Shown piece after piece: positions 23,534 to 32,604 of a stretch of DNA of 64,000 nucleotides. Within the stretch, counting starts at the first letter, position 1, and every line of letters begins with the position of its first letter. Under the pieces are notes generated by a model. That model searched no databases. It was not told the DNA's origin and worked only from the letters and a program-made list of their open reading frames with translations. The position numbers and the translations under genes are program-made. Source of the DNA: Nitrobacter sp051535235 (lineage in GTDB: Bacteria; Pseudomonadota; Alphaproteobacteria; Rhizobiales; Xanthobacteraceae). The stretch lies in contig NZ_JBPPLZ010000008.1 in assembly GCF_051535235.1 (NCBI RefSeq), positions 76,112-140,111 on the forward strand. Reading direction: 5' to 3'.

Positions 23534-24358
23534 TTATTCGAGCGTTGAGGCAGGGATAGGACCTTCAATCTGAAGCTTCATCCCGTCATAGGCCGGCACG
23601 ACATTTTCCGGCAACTCGTGGCGCAGCACCTCGTAGTCCAGGTCGGCGTGCATGTTGGTGATGACAGCGCGCTTGGGCTTGAAGCGGTTGATCCACGACA
23701 GCGCGTCCGCGATGCTGAAATGGCTGGGATGCTGCGCGTATCGCAGTCCGTCGATGATCCACAGATCGAGGCCTTGCAGCGCCTGCCAGCTTTCATGCGG
23801 AATGTCGTGCGCGTCGGGGGTATAGGCAGCGTTGCCGATCCGGTAACCGAGCGACGGAATGTTGCCGTGCTGCACGAGAAAAGCCAACAGCGTGAGGGGG
23901 CCGCCCTTGCCGTCGATCGCTTGGCTTTCGCCCGCCTCGATGGAGAGGCTGTCCAGGATCGGCGGATAGCCGCTGCCCTCTGGCGACACGAAACAGTAAG
24001 AGAAGCGGGCGAGGATTTCCTTGGATGTCGACTGATTGAGATACACCGGAATCCGCTGGCCCTGATGCAGCACGATGGAGCGCAGGTCGTCGATTCCATG
24101 CGTCTGGTCGGCGTGTTCGTGCGTGAGGAAAACCGCATCGATGTGATCGACGTTGACGTCGAGCAACTGCTCGCGCAGGTCGGGTGATGTATCGATCAGG
24201 ACACGCGTTGTCCCCTGCTCCGATGCGCGCTCCACCAACAGCGAGCAGCGGCGGCGGCGGTTTTTCGGATTGGTGGGATCGCAGGCGCCCCAGCCCAGCG
24301 CAGGACGCGGTACGCCGGCTGACGATCCGCAGCCGAGAATGGTCAGCGTCACCGTCAT
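23534..24358 (-). CDS. MBL-fold metallohydrolase (PhnP-like)
   Basis: 274-residue metallo-beta-lactamase fold protein. The metal-binding motif reads THEHADQTHGIDDLR, a His-rich box in which the usual DH is DQ. Other features are the N-terminal LGCGSSAGVPRP loop and later His residues in AYTPDAHDIP and TNMHADLDY. It resembles PhnP-like cyclic phosphate phosphodiesterases, but there are no phn genes nearby, so the substrate is open. It overlaps tatD by 4 bases (ATGA), giving translational coupling in the minus-strand run from metG. Confidence 0.85.
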   Translation of the reverse strand: MTVTLTILGCGSSAGVPRPALGWGACDPTNPKNRRRRCSLLVERASEQGTTRVLIDTSPDLREQLLDVNVDHIDAVFLTHEHADQTHGIDDLRSIVLHQGQRIPVYLNQSTSKEILARFSYCFVSPEGSGYPPILDSLSIEAGESQAIDGKGGPLTLLAFLVQHGNIPSLGYRIGNAAYTPDAHDIPHESWQALQGLDLWIIDGLRYAQHPSHFSIADALSWINRFKPKRAVITNMHADLDYEVLRHELPENVVPAYDGMKLQIEGPIPASTLE

Positions 24359-25146
24359 GCGATTACCTCTCCGCGCGGCACTTTGGAGAACAGCCGGAAG
24401 AAATTCTCTGTGGTCTGCCGCGACATTTCCTCGAGCGAAACGCCGCGCACATCGGCCAGCACCTTGGCGGTCTCCACGACATAGGAGGGTTCGTTGCGCT
24501 TGCCGCGAAACTTGCCGGGCGCAAGATATGGCGCATCGGTCTCGACCAGAATACGATCCTCGGGCAATTCAGCAGCGAGCGCGCGTAACGCATCGGATTT
24601 CTTGAACGTCAGGATTCCTGTGAAGCCGATGTACAATCCAAGCGCAACGGCCTTCATCGCGAGTTCGCGGCCACCGGTATAGCAATGCAGCACGCCGCGA
24701 AACGGCCCCTTCGCCATTTCGTCATCGAGAATGCGTCCGCAATCCTCATCCGCCTCGCGGGTATGAATGACCAGCGGCAAACCGGTGGCGCGGGCGGCGG
24801 CGATGTGGGCGCGGAATCCCCGCGCCTGAGCCTCGGGCGAGCCGTTTTCGTAGAAATAATCAAGCCCAGCCTCCCCCAGCGCCACGACTTTCGGATGCTG
24901 CGTCTTCGCGGTGAGTTCGTCCGGCGTGATACCGTCCTCTTCATCGGCGTGATGCGGATGCGTGCCGACCGAACAGTAGACGTTCGAAAACCGCTCGGCG
25001 ATCGCGAGCAGTTTTGCGTGCTCCTTCACGCGAGTGGAGATCGTCACCATGCGCTCCACCCCCGCCGCTTCCGCGCGCGCGACGACGGCGTCGAGTTCAT
25101 CGGCAAAATCGGGAAAATCAAGGTGGCAATGGCTGTCGACAAGCAT
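24355..25146 (-). CDS. TatD-family metal-dependent deoxyribonuclease
   Basis: 263-residue TIM-barrel amidohydrolase-superfamily nuclease. Signature motifs are LVDSHCHLDF at the N-terminus, GEAGLDYFY, PLVIHTREADED, GVLHCYTGG and LVETDAPYLAP, which supply the metal ligands. TatD proteins have 3'-5' DNase activity and roles in DNA repair and peroxide tolerance. It is placed between metG and the MBL hydrolase, an order often seen downstream of metG in alphaproteobacteria (holB-metG-tatD-MBL). Confidence 0.92.
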   Translation of the reverse strand: MLVDSHCHLDFPDFADELDAVVARAEAAGVERMVTISTRVKEHAKLLAIAERFSNVYCSVGTHPHHADEEDGITPDELTAKTQHPKVVALGEAGLDYFYENGSPEAQARGFRAHIAAARATGLPLVIHTREADEDCGRILDDEMAKGPFRGVLHCYTGGRELAMKAVALGLYIGFTGILTFKKSDALRALAAELPEDRILVETDAPYLAPGKFRGKRNEPSYVVETAKVLADVRGVSLEEMSRQTTENFFRLFSKVPRGEVIA

Positions 25147-25159
25147 GGGCGGTTTGCGG

Positions 25160-27124
25160 TCAGGTCACGGACGGTTCGACATAGCGCGGAAACACAGGGA
25201 CCGGCGGCGGCAATGTCGTGCCTGGCTTGATGCGGACGTGACCGCCAAGCATCGCAAAATTCCGTTCGTCCGCGGGAATGCCGAGACTATCGAGCATCCT
25301 GGCGCATGCGGCCGGCATCGCGGGCTGAGCGAGGATCGCGATCTGGCGCACCACCTCGGCGGTGACGTAGAGCACCGTCTTCTGCCGCGCCGGATCGGTC
25401 TTGGCCAGCACCCAGGGCGCTTCGCCGGCGAAATAGCGGTTGGCTTCGGCGACGACGGCCCAAACGGCGTTGAGCGCCTGATGAATCTGCTGCGCATTCA
25501 TCGCCTCGCGCGCAAGCGCGATCATGCCGTCGGCTTGCGCGAGGATCGCCTTGTCGGCGTCGCTGAAATCCCCAGGCTCGGGCAGCATGCCCTCGTGCTG
25601 CTTGGCGATCATCGACAAGGAGCGTTGGGCAAGGTTGCCGAAGTCGTTGGCGAGATCGGCATTGATGCGCGCCACGATCGCCTCGTGGTTGTAGCTGCCG
25701 TCCTGCCCGAACGGCACTTCACGCAGGAAGAAGTAGCGCATCTGATCGACGCCGTATTGCGCGGCGAGGTTGAAGGGATCGACGACGTTGCCGACCGATT
25801 TCGACATCTTCTCTCCGCGATTGAACAGAAAGCCGTGCGCATAGACACGCTTCTGCAACGGGATGCCCGCCGACATCAGGAAGGCAGGCCAGTACACGGC
25901 GTGAAAGCGAATGATGTCCTTGCCGATGATGTGAACGTCAGCCGGCCAGTAGCGCCAGTTCCTGTCGTTCTCGTCCGGAAAACCGACGCCGGTGATGTAG
26001 TTCGTCAGCGCGTCGACCCAGACATACATGACGTGCTCGGGATCGTCCGGCACCTTGATGCCCCAGTCGAAGGTCGTGCGCGAGATCGAGAGATCCTTCA
26101 GTCCACCCTTCACGAAGCTGACGACTTCGTTACGGCGGGAATCCGGACCTATGAAATCCGGCTGGCTTTCGTACAGCGCGAGCAGCCTGTCCTGATAGGA
26201 CGCCAACTTAAAGAAATAGCTCTTTTCCTCCACCCACTCGACGGGGGTGCCCTGCGGGCCGCGCCGCACGTTGTCTTCGCCGACGACGGTCTCGTCCTCG
26301 GCGTAATAGGCTTCGTCGCGCACCGAATACCAACCGGCGTAGTTCGACAGATAGATGTCGCCGTTTGCCACCATGCGCTTCCAGATTTCCTGGACCGAGC
26401 GATGATGTGCGGACTCCGAGGTGCGGATAAACCGATCGAACGAGATGTCCAGCGTCTCGTCGAGCTTGCGCAGCAATTCGGCGTTCCGTGTGGCGAGTTC
26501 AAGCGCTGATATGTTTTCGCGTTGCGCGGTCTGTACCATCTTCTGGCCATGCTCGTCGGTGCCGGTCAGAAAGAAGACATCCTTGCCGTCGAGCCTCTGG
26601 AAACGCGCCAGCGCGTCCGTGGCGATCGCCTCATAAGCGTGACCGATATGCGGCGCGCCGTTCGGATACACGATGGCTGTGGTGATGTAGAACGTGTTGG
26701 CATGCGCCGACGTCGTACTCGAAGGCGCCGTAGTCAAGGTCGTATCAGTCCGGGCCGGCGCTGCGGCTTTCTCCGGACGCTTTCTCACCGGCCGTTTTGC
26801 CACGACCTGTTTTGCCACAGGCTGTTTTGCCGTGGATTTTTTTGTCACGGCTCGTTTTGAAGTTCTCTTTTTCGCCACAGCTTTTTTGGGAGCTTTTGTC
26901 GACGGCTGCTTTTTGGCCGCGCGCTTGGCAGGCTTACTCGCCGCCTTTTTGACCTTCTTCGGCGCGCGCGCTTTCGTCGTTGCCTTCGCGCCCGTCTTTC
27001 CGCGTTTGCTGCTCTTCCGGGCGCCAGCTTTTTTGCTGCGCGCTTTCGGGGCCACGACGCGGCGCTGTTTGCGCGGCTTCACGCGGGATTTTTTTGCCGT
27101 TTTCTTCTTAGCGGGAGCCACCAC
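25160..27124 (-). CDS. metG: Methionyl-tRNA synthetase with Lys/Arg-rich N-terminal extension
   Basis: 654 residues. The catalytic core starts near residue 143 (NTFYITTAIVYPNG), with HIGH motif PHIGHAYEA and KMSKS motif EKMSKSVGN. The insert after GWYSVRDEAYY lacks the zinc-binding cysteines, as in MetG2-type enzymes. Residues 1-140 form a histone H1-like tail of KK/AKK/PAK units, with about 50 Lys/Arg and one acidic residue in the first 120. The frame opens with ATG at 27124; internal GTG codons near residues 103-109 or a TTG at about 130 could give shorter forms. The core assignment is firm; the role of the tail is unknown. Confidence 0.92.
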   Translation of the reverse strand: MVAPAKKKTAKKSRVKPRKQRRVVAPKARSKKAGARKSSKRGKTGAKATTKARAPKKVKKAASKPAKRAAKKQPSTKAPKKAVAKKRTSKRAVTKKSTAKQPVAKQVVAKRPVRKRPEKAAAPARTDTTLTTAPSSTTSAHANTFYITTAIVYPNGAPHIGHAYEAIATDALARFQRLDGKDVFFLTGTDEHGQKMVQTAQRENISALELATRNAELLRKLDETLDISFDRFIRTSESAHHRSVQEIWKRMVANGDIYLSNYAGWYSVRDEAYYAEDETVVGEDNVRRGPQGTPVEWVEEKSYFFKLASYQDRLLALYESQPDFIGPDSRRNEVVSFVKGGLKDLSISRTTFDWGIKVPDDPEHVMYVWVDALTNYITGVGFPDENDRNWRYWPADVHIIGKDIIRFHAVYWPAFLMSAGIPLQKRVYAHGFLFNRGEKMSKSVGNVVDPFNLAAQYGVDQMRYFFLREVPFGQDGSYNHEAIVARINADLANDFGNLAQRSLSMIAKQHEGMLPEPGDFSDADKAILAQADGMIALAREAMNAQQIHQALNAVWAVVAEANRYFAGEAPWVLAKTDPARQKTVLYVTAEVVRQIAILAQPAMPAACARMLDSLGIPADERNFAMLGGHVRIKPGTTLPPPVPVFPRYVEPSVT

Positions 27125-27175
27125 AAAGTCCTTATGAATCAGGCTGAATCGAAAATGCTTCCGGGCGGAGCGCTA

Positions 27176-28216
27176 TTATCGCGTTGCTTCTGCCAGAAGC
27201 CCGAACACCGAGAAAACCAGCGGTTTCCGCTCGAGATTGTAGGTCTCCGTCTCGCGCGCGGCGTTGTTGATCTTTTCCCATACCTCCGCGAGCCGTGCAA
27301 GACGAGGAAGATCAGCGTTCGCATCGCCGACATGGAGGCGTTCGCCGATCCAGCGGTCGACACTGTCGACGAAGGCGCCAAGCGCGGCGCGGTCGCTGCC
27401 GCCGAGCGCATCGCCCAGCGCGTGCAGTTCGCGCGGGTCGACCTGTGGAAGGCTGTCCAGCAGCACCGTCGTCCTCTGGTGAAGCTTCAGCGCGCCGCCC
27501 CCCATCAGCGCCAGCGCCCGCGCCACGCTTCCCTCCGCCGCATCGGCGGCTTCCCGCAACGATGCATCGTCGGGCGCGATCCGTCCTGCTTCGGCTGCCG
27601 CACGAATCACATCATCGACCGCCAGCGGCCGCAGCATGAGCTTGCGGCAGCGTGACTGGATCGTCGGCAGCAGCCGCGCCGGCGCGTGACTGACCAGAAA
27701 AAACAGCGACCGACGCGGCGGCTCCTCGAGCACCTTGAGCAGCGCATTGGCGGCATTGGGGTTGAGTTCGTCGACGGTATCGACAATGCACACCCGCCAG
27801 CCGCCGATGGCCGCGGTCGAACCGAAAAAGGCGATCGTTTCCCGCGTCTGCTCCACGCTGATCACCGTGCGCATCACGCCCTTCTCGTTGGGCGTCCGCT
27901 CCAGCGTCAGGAGACCGCCATGCGTGTCGGCCGCGACATGGCGGGCAACCGGATGTGTCGGGTCAAGTTCGAGCGTCTGCGCCGATTGCACGTCGGACAG
28001 TGCGGGATCGCCGTGCGCAAGCACAAACCGCGCCATCCGGTAGGCCAGCGTCGCCTTGCCAATCCCCGGCGCGCCCCCGATCAGCCACGCGTGCGGAATA
28101 CGACCGCCACGATAGGCATCGAGCAGTGTTCGCTCCGCCTCGCCGTGGCCGAAAAGCGCGGTTGTTTCGCGCGGATGCCTGACCGACATCTCCGCGGCAG
28201 TGGAGCGGGCGATCAT
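27176..28216 (-). CDS. holB: DNA polymerase III subunit delta'
   Basis: 346-residue clamp-loader subunit. It has the AAA+ N-terminus with P-loop-like motif GGAPGIGKATLAYRMA and the box VCIVDTVDELNPNAANALLKVLEEPP, typical of delta' proteins. The ATG at 28216 is chosen because it overlaps the tmk stop (ATGA), giving coupling; a longer frame to 28276 would run into tmk. The order tmk-holB-metG is conserved widely in Proteobacteria. Confidence 0.93.
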   Translation of the reverse strand: MIARSTAAEMSVRHPRETTALFGHGEAERTLLDAYRGGRIPHAWLIGGAPGIGKATLAYRMARFVLAHGDPALSDVQSAQTLELDPTHPVARHVAADTHGGLLTLERTPNEKGVMRTVISVEQTRETIAFFGSTAAIGGWRVCIVDTVDELNPNAANALLKVLEEPPRRSLFFLVSHAPARLLPTIQSRCRKLMLRPLAVDDVIRAAAEAGRIAPDDASLREAADAAEGSVARALALMGGGALKLHQRTTVLLDSLPQVDPRELHALGDALGGSDRAALGAFVDSVDRWIGERLHVGDANADLPRLARLAEVWEKINNAARETETYNLERKPLVFSVFGLLAEATR

Positions 28217-28905
28217 GCGCGTGTGACTTCCCTGGCAGGATCCGCAGTCAGCACGCGATCGCGCAGTGCGGTCCACACTGCAGCAGCGACGGTCGCGACG
28301 TCGGCATTGGCATCGATCACCACGCAGCGTTGCGGGTCGCCGGCGGCGATGTCCAGATAAGCGTTGCGGAGTTGCCGGTGAAACGCAATGTCCTCGGCCT
28401 CGAAGCGATCGGGCGCGCGGCTGCCGCGGCGGCCTCCGGCGCGCTGCATCCCGATCTCGACCGGGATGTCGAGGATCACGGTCAGGTCGGGCTTGAGATC
28501 GCCGATCGTGACGCGCTCCATCGCGTTCAGCACGCCGGGCAGCACGTTCCCCAGCCGTCCCTGGTAGGCGCGCGTCGAATCCGCGAACCGGTCGCAGAGC
28601 ACCCAGACGCCCTGCTCCAGCGTGGGCTTGATGACAGTATGAACATGATCGTCGCGCGCGGCCGCAAACAGCAAGGTTTCGGCATCGGCGCCGAGCAGCT
28701 TTCCCATGCCGGACAGAACGAGGTGACGAATGATTTCAGCGCCCGGCGAGCCCCCGGGCTCCCGCGTGACGATGGTGCGCAGCTTAGCAGCGTTCAGGCG
28801 TTCGGCGAGGATCTTGATCTGCGTCGATTTGCCGGACCCCTCGCCGCCTTCGAAGGTGATGAAGCGGCCGCGCACCGGGCCCGCATTGGCCGCGGCCTCA
28901 ATCAT
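28213..28905 (-). CDS. tmk: Thymidylate kinase
   Basis: 230-residue dTMP kinase that makes dTDP for DNA synthesis. It has P-loop FEGGEGSGKSTQ, the DR(Y/F)-type motif LCDRFADSTRAYQG and the lid region with RAGGRRGSRAPDRFE. The ATG at 28905 overlaps the stop of the upstream carboxypeptidase (TGATG), while the 3' end overlaps holB. A longer open frame upstream is antisense-like run-on inside the dac gene and is rejected. Confidence 0.95.
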   Translation of the reverse strand: MIEAAANAGPVRGRFITFEGGEGSGKSTQIKILAERLNAAKLRTIVTREPGGSPGAEIIRHLVLSGMGKLLGADAETLLFAAARDDHVHTVIKPTLEQGVWVLCDRFADSTRAYQGRLGNVLPGVLNAMERVTIGDLKPDLTVILDIPVEIGMQRAGGRRGSRAPDRFEAEDIAFHRQLRNAYLDIAAGDPQRCVVIDANADVATVAAAVWTALRDRVLTADPAREVTRA

Positions 28906-30149
28906 CAGAGTCTCTCGGCGCCCGAGCGCACCATCCCGATGACAAGCTCGATCGCGCCGTCCATCGCGCGGCGCATCGTCGAGCCGACGCCCACGGCGTT
29001 CGTGGCATGAACCGGCGTTTCGACCGCGACTTCCTTGCCGCGCCATATTTTGATCAGGCCGATGGACTGCCCCGGCGCGACCGGCGCGTGGACCGGCCCA
29101 TCATAGACGATGCGCGCGAGCAGCTTGTCGTTGCCGTTCTTCTGGACCATGACCTGGACCGGCTCTGACGCCGCGACCCCGACCGAGCCGCTGTCGCCGC
29201 CGAACACCTTGGCATAGCCGATCGGCTGTTCCGCTGCGAACAGGGTCCGGACTTCGAAATTCCGAAACCCCCATTCCAACAATTTCTTCGCCGCGGACGC
29301 GCGGTCATCCGCACTCTCCAGGCCATTCACCACGACGATCAGCCGCGTGCCGTTCTGAATGGCCGAGCCGACCATGCCATAGCCGCCCTCCTTGGTGTAA
29401 CCGGTCTTGAAACCGTCGGCCCCTTCCATCGTGGTCAAAAGCGGGTTGCGATTGAACTGGCGGATCTTGTTCCAGGTGAATTCGCGTTCGCCGAACAGCT
29501 TGTAGAATTCCGGGTACGTCAGGATGATGTGGCGCGCCAGAACCGCAAGCTCGCGAACCGACATCTTGTTGCCGGGATCCGGAAGGCCGTTGGAATTGGC
29601 GAAAGTCGAGCGGGTCATGCCCAGCTCCCGCGCCCGCGCCGTCATCTTTTCCGCGAAGGCGCTTTCATTATTGGCGATGCCTTCCGCCAGCGCCATGCAG
29701 GAGTCGTTGCCGCTCTGGATGATCGCGCCGTGCAGCAGATCGTCGACCGAAACGCGGCTGTTGATCGCCGCGAACATGGTCGATCCGCCAGCGGGCGCCC
29801 CGCCCTTGCGCCAGGTGTTCTCGCTGATGAGGAACTCGTCGGTAAGCTTGATCTGGCCTTTCTTGATGGCGTCGAACACGACCTCCACCGTCATCAGCTT
29901 CATCATGCTGGATGGCGCCCGCAGTTCGTCGGCGTTCTTTTCGAACAGCACGCTGCCGCTGTTGGCTTCGATCAGAATTGCGGTCGGGGCGCTGGTCTCA
30001 AAGACCTCTTCCTTTCTGGCGCCCTGCACGCTGTTGTTGGCAGCGAGCGCAACGCCAGCAATCCCGATCGCGAGGATGACGATGGCGGCCGTCAGACCGC
30101 GCCACGCGAATTCCCGGCGTTTGCCATGCGTGAAAAATCTGGTTGTCAT
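28905..30149 (-). CDS. D-alanyl-D-alanine carboxypeptidase (penicillin-binding protein, DacC/DacA type)
   Basis: 414-residue peptidoglycan carboxypeptidase of the S11 family that trims the terminal D-Ala from pentapeptides. An N-terminal signal or anchor segment (GLTAAIVILAIGIAGVALA) is followed by the active-site motifs SxxK (SSMMK), SxN (SGN in IIQSGNDSC) and KTG (GFKTGYT). A C-terminal PBP5-type domain follows. The ATG at 30149 gives a normal signal peptide; the frame stays open to 30659 through noncoding and repeat DNA. It is coupled to tmk through overlapping stop and start codons. Confidence 0.92.
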   Translation of the reverse strand: MTTRFFTHGKRREFAWRGLTAAIVILAIGIAGVALAANNSVQGARKEEVFETSAPTAILIEANSGSVLFEKNADELRAPSSMMKLMTVEVVFDAIKKGQIKLTDEFLISENTWRKGGAPAGGSTMFAAINSRVSVDDLLHGAIIQSGNDSCMALAEGIANNESAFAEKMTARARELGMTRSTFANSNGLPDPGNKMSVRELAVLARHIILTYPEFYKLFGEREFTWNKIRQFNRNPLLTTMEGADGFKTGYTKEGGYGMVGSAIQNGTRLIVVVNGLESADDRASAAKKLLEWGFRNFEVRTLFAAEQPIGYAKVFGGDSGSVGVAASEPVQVMVQKNGNDKLLARIVYDGPVHAPVAPGQSIGLIKIWRGKEVAVETPVHATNAVGVGSTMRRAMDGAIELVIGMVRSGAERL

Positions 30150-30173
30150 GCGCCGCGTTCCGCAGAGCCCGTT

Positions 30174-30263
30174 CCGGAGCCTTTCCGCTTGTACCGGACT
30201 CAGAAGCAGAAGGTCTATGATTTTGATTAGACGCGTTTTCTTCGCGTGAACCGGTCTCCACGC
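30174..30263. repeat. Dispersed palindromic repeat, family 1, copy B (reverse, degenerate)
   Basis: On the minus strand this reads GGAGACCGGTTCACGCGAAG, then AAAACGCGTC and an AATCAAAA run, followed by a degenerate second hairpin around GCTTCTGAG. It matches copies at 9062-9122 and 60966-61072, but its left end (GAGCGTTTTCAAGCGAA) is lost. It sits in the roughly 240-base gap between rlpA and the carboxypeptidase gene, in which no other feature is seen. Confidence 0.75.
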
Positions 30264-30390
30264 GGGCTCAGTCCCGAGAACATCTTCTCTCGTGAACGCT
30301 ATAACAGTTGGCACCCTCACGAACAACACATGCCGCGCCGTGGAGGCGCGGAACTTCAGGGCGGCTTGGTTGCTTACGGGCGAACAGCGC

Positions 30391-31329
30391 CTAGTAGAGT
30401 CCGCGTCCCGAGAGCAGTTCGCTCGGCCCGCGCGGATCGACCGGCGCATAGGCCGAGACCGGGCGGACATCGTTCGCCACATCGTCGCCGCTGGCGTCGT
30501 AGGCGACCACCCGCGGATTATCCCGCGCCTGCGGGTGTGATCGGACGCGGCCGGACGCCGACATTTCGGACGTCGCGTTGATCGATGCGACGTCCATCGA
30601 GGTATGTCCAAGCGTATAAGGCCGCCCGTCCGGCGTCGGGACGTCGCCGCGGATCGCACGTCCGGATGGCTCGAGATCAGGCACGAACGGCCGCGCCGAC
30701 GCGATCCTCACCGTGGATGGCGAGGGAGCCGGTTCTCCGGTCCGCAAGGTGGCCATCAATTGCCGGTCGTCCGAACCTTCGAGCGGCGCCCGTCCGACAT
30801 ATTCGACCTTCACCCGCGCGACGCCGTTTCGTTTGAACTCCAGCAACTCGGCGGCTTTGTTCGAGACGTCGATCAACCGATTACCATGATACGGTCCGCG
30901 GTCGTTGACACGAACGATGAGGGATTTGCCGTTGCCGAGGTTAGTCACCCGCGCGTAACACGGCAAAGGCAGCGTCGGATGCGCGGCCGACAGCGAGGTC
31001 ATGTCGAAAACCTCGCCATTGGCAGTCAGGCGGCCGTGGAAATCGTCGCCGTACCACGAAGCAAGTCCTTCGGCGCGGTAACGGGTGTTTTCCTCCGGAA
31101 CATAGACACGCCCGGCCACTGTGTAAGGTTTGCCAACCCGGTACGTGCCGCCACCTTTCGGCACCGGTTCGCCGAAAGCGACGACGCGGGGACTGCTCGA
31201 AACTCCGTATTTTGGATCAATCCGGCTCAATTTGCCTGATGAACTGCAGTTGGCCAGCATCAGACATGCGCCTGCGGCTGCTATAGCGCACGCCGCACGT
31301 CCGATTCGATCTGAATCTGATTTCCCCAT
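30391..31329 (-). CDS. rlpA: Septal ring lytic transglycosylase RlpA family lipoprotein
   Basis: 312-residue outer membrane lipoprotein. The signal ends in lipobox LANC (AAAGACLMLANCSSSGK). The double-psi beta-barrel domain is visible at AEGLASWYGDDFHGRLTANG, and it carries the family residues His and Asp in VRVNDRGPYHGNRLIDVS. RlpA cleaves denuded glycan at the septum. There is no C-terminal SPOR domain in this version. The ATG at 31329 is chosen since it gives a clean lipoprotein signal; the frame stays open upstream to 31470. Confidence 0.9.
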   Translation of the reverse strand: MGKSDSDRIGRAACAIAAAGACLMLANCSSSGKLSRIDPKYGVSSSPRVVAFGEPVPKGGGTYRVGKPYTVAGRVYVPEENTRYRAEGLASWYGDDFHGRLTANGEVFDMTSLSAAHPTLPLPCYARVTNLGNGKSLIVRVNDRGPYHGNRLIDVSNKAAELLEFKRNGVARVKVEYVGRAPLEGSDDRQLMATLRTGEPAPSPSTVRIASARPFVPDLEPSGRAIRGDVPTPDGRPYTLGHTSMDVASINATSEMSASGRVRSHPQARDNPRVVAYDASGDDVANDVRPVSAYAPVDPRGPSELLSGRGLY

Positions 31330-31482
31330 CCGTCCCCAAGGCCTATTCCCGAACGCCGTGCCCGCGCATCCAAGCGCTGGTCTGCATGATACGGCCCAGG
31401 TCCCCATCAAGCCAGGGAACATATCTCCGCGCAAACACGGCGGAAATGGGGAGAGCCAGCGGCAGACCAAACGGGTGGTAAA

Positions 31483-31779
31483 TCAAAGCTTGCTGCCCGG
31501 CACGATCGAGTCCTCCTCCGCGCCGGGCTGATCGAAGGCGACCCCGACCCGGTTCTTCTTGATCCAGATCACCCGACAGCGCCGAACCACGCGGTCTCGC
31601 TCGGTCATGAGTTGGAAATCCGACGGGACAAAAGTCGGGTCCGGGACTTCGAGCGCGGCCCCCTCGGAGGATACGATCAAGAGACGGCACCGTATGCTCA
31701 GTCCGCTTGTTGAAATATAGGCCGGTTCGTCGCTCTCGACGCGCGGATGTTTGCGGCGATCTTCCATCGGTGATTTCAT
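31483..31779 (-). CDS. PilZ-domain protein
   Basis: About 98 residues, a single PilZ domain. The RxxxR motif is in DRRKHPRVE. The second c-di-GMP motif, usually DxSxxG, reads IVSSEG, so the Asp is Ile. Starts at 31779 (MKSPMEDRR) or 31767 (MEDRR) are both possible, with no strong Shine-Dalgarno sequence. PilZ proteins usually bind c-di-GMP and control motility or exopolysaccharide. With the altered motif, binding is uncertain. It lies about 150 bases upstream of rlpA on the same strand. Confidence 0.8.
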   Translation of the reverse strand: MKSPMEDRRKHPRVESDEPAYISTSGLSIRCRLLIVSSEGAALEVPDPTFVPSDFQLMTERDRVVRRCRVIWIKKNRVGVAFDQPGAEEDSIVPGSKL

Positions 31780-32264
31780 CGTCTGTAGGAACACATCGCG
31801 TCCGATTACGTGGCACCATGATCCGACGCGCACGCAGCTTCAATCCGGGCGAGACGAATTCTATCGCGGGCCGCCTAACGAAACACAAATGCGCACACGA
31901 TATTCGGTCAGTGCGAGTCGTTTTTCATATTTTTCAATATCTTATCTTCATCTTCTAACAAATTTGGTTGCCAATGGAATTTTGTCTCGAATGGGTTTGA
32001 TGCAATTCAGGGACAACGTTCGCAAAGGTCGACGAACTGCTCCGCCGCTCAAAGACCACTTTCGCGCCCACGGAGCAAGCTACCTTCGAGTATTATGAGG
32101 ATTAAAGACGAAGCTCATGAAAGACTTGAGGTATCTCGATAGGCTTCACGTGTTAGCGCCTAAAGCAAATCTTGGAACAAAGGGGCTCGCTCCTCCTTGT
32201 CTCGTTGAAGCGAACCCTTGTTGCATTCTCCCGGACCGGTGAAGCAAATCATCAGGAGGGTGCT
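31780..32264. other. AT-richer intergenic region, no gene seen
   Basis: About 485 bases between divergent genes. The stretch at 31915-31990 is clearly AT-rich and could hold promoters for the PilZ gene or the secreted protein downstream. Short frames on both strands show no family signal. A Shine-Dalgarno sequence (CAGGAGGG at 32253-32260) belongs to the next gene. Confidence 0.6.
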
Positions 32265-32540
32265 ATGAAGATCCGCGCGGCGTTAGTCTTCGCCCTTCTT
32301 TGCATCTGCCAGGAGGCTCATGCGGACTGTTCATGCCAATGCATAAACGGTCGAATGCAGCCGGTCTGCTCCAATCTCGATGTCGCGCCTCTGTGTCCCC
32401 CGACGTTCTGCCCGGTGGGAGCGCCATCCATCACGCCACCTCAAGTACCGATGGTCCCCCCGGTCGGCACGAGATCGTGCCGGCAAATCAGGACGTGCGA
32501 CACACTTGGAAATTGTCGATTGCAGCGGGTTTGTGGTTGA
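32265..32540 (+). CDS. Small secreted Cys-rich protein
   Basis: 91 residues, with a clear signal peptide (MKIRAALVFALLCICQEAHA) and a short mature domain rich in Cys and Pro (ADCSCQCINGRMQPVCS, then APLCPPTFCP and SCRQIRTCDTLGNC). Function unknown; the pattern resembles a small secreted family common in rhizobia. The ATG at 32265 is supported by CAGGAGGG five bases upstream. It is probably periplasmic or extracellular and stabilised by disulfides. It stands alone, outside the mobile element. Confidence 0.75.
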   Translation: MKIRAALVFALLCICQEAHADCSCQCINGRMQPVCSNLDVAPLCPPTFCPVGAPSITPPQVPMVPPVGTRSCRQIRTCDTLGNCRLQRVCG

Positions 32541-32604
32541 CGGTTGAGGCACAAGTAACGCTGGTTCGGGTTTATCCCGTATAACCAACCAGAGCGCATT
32601 TGGC

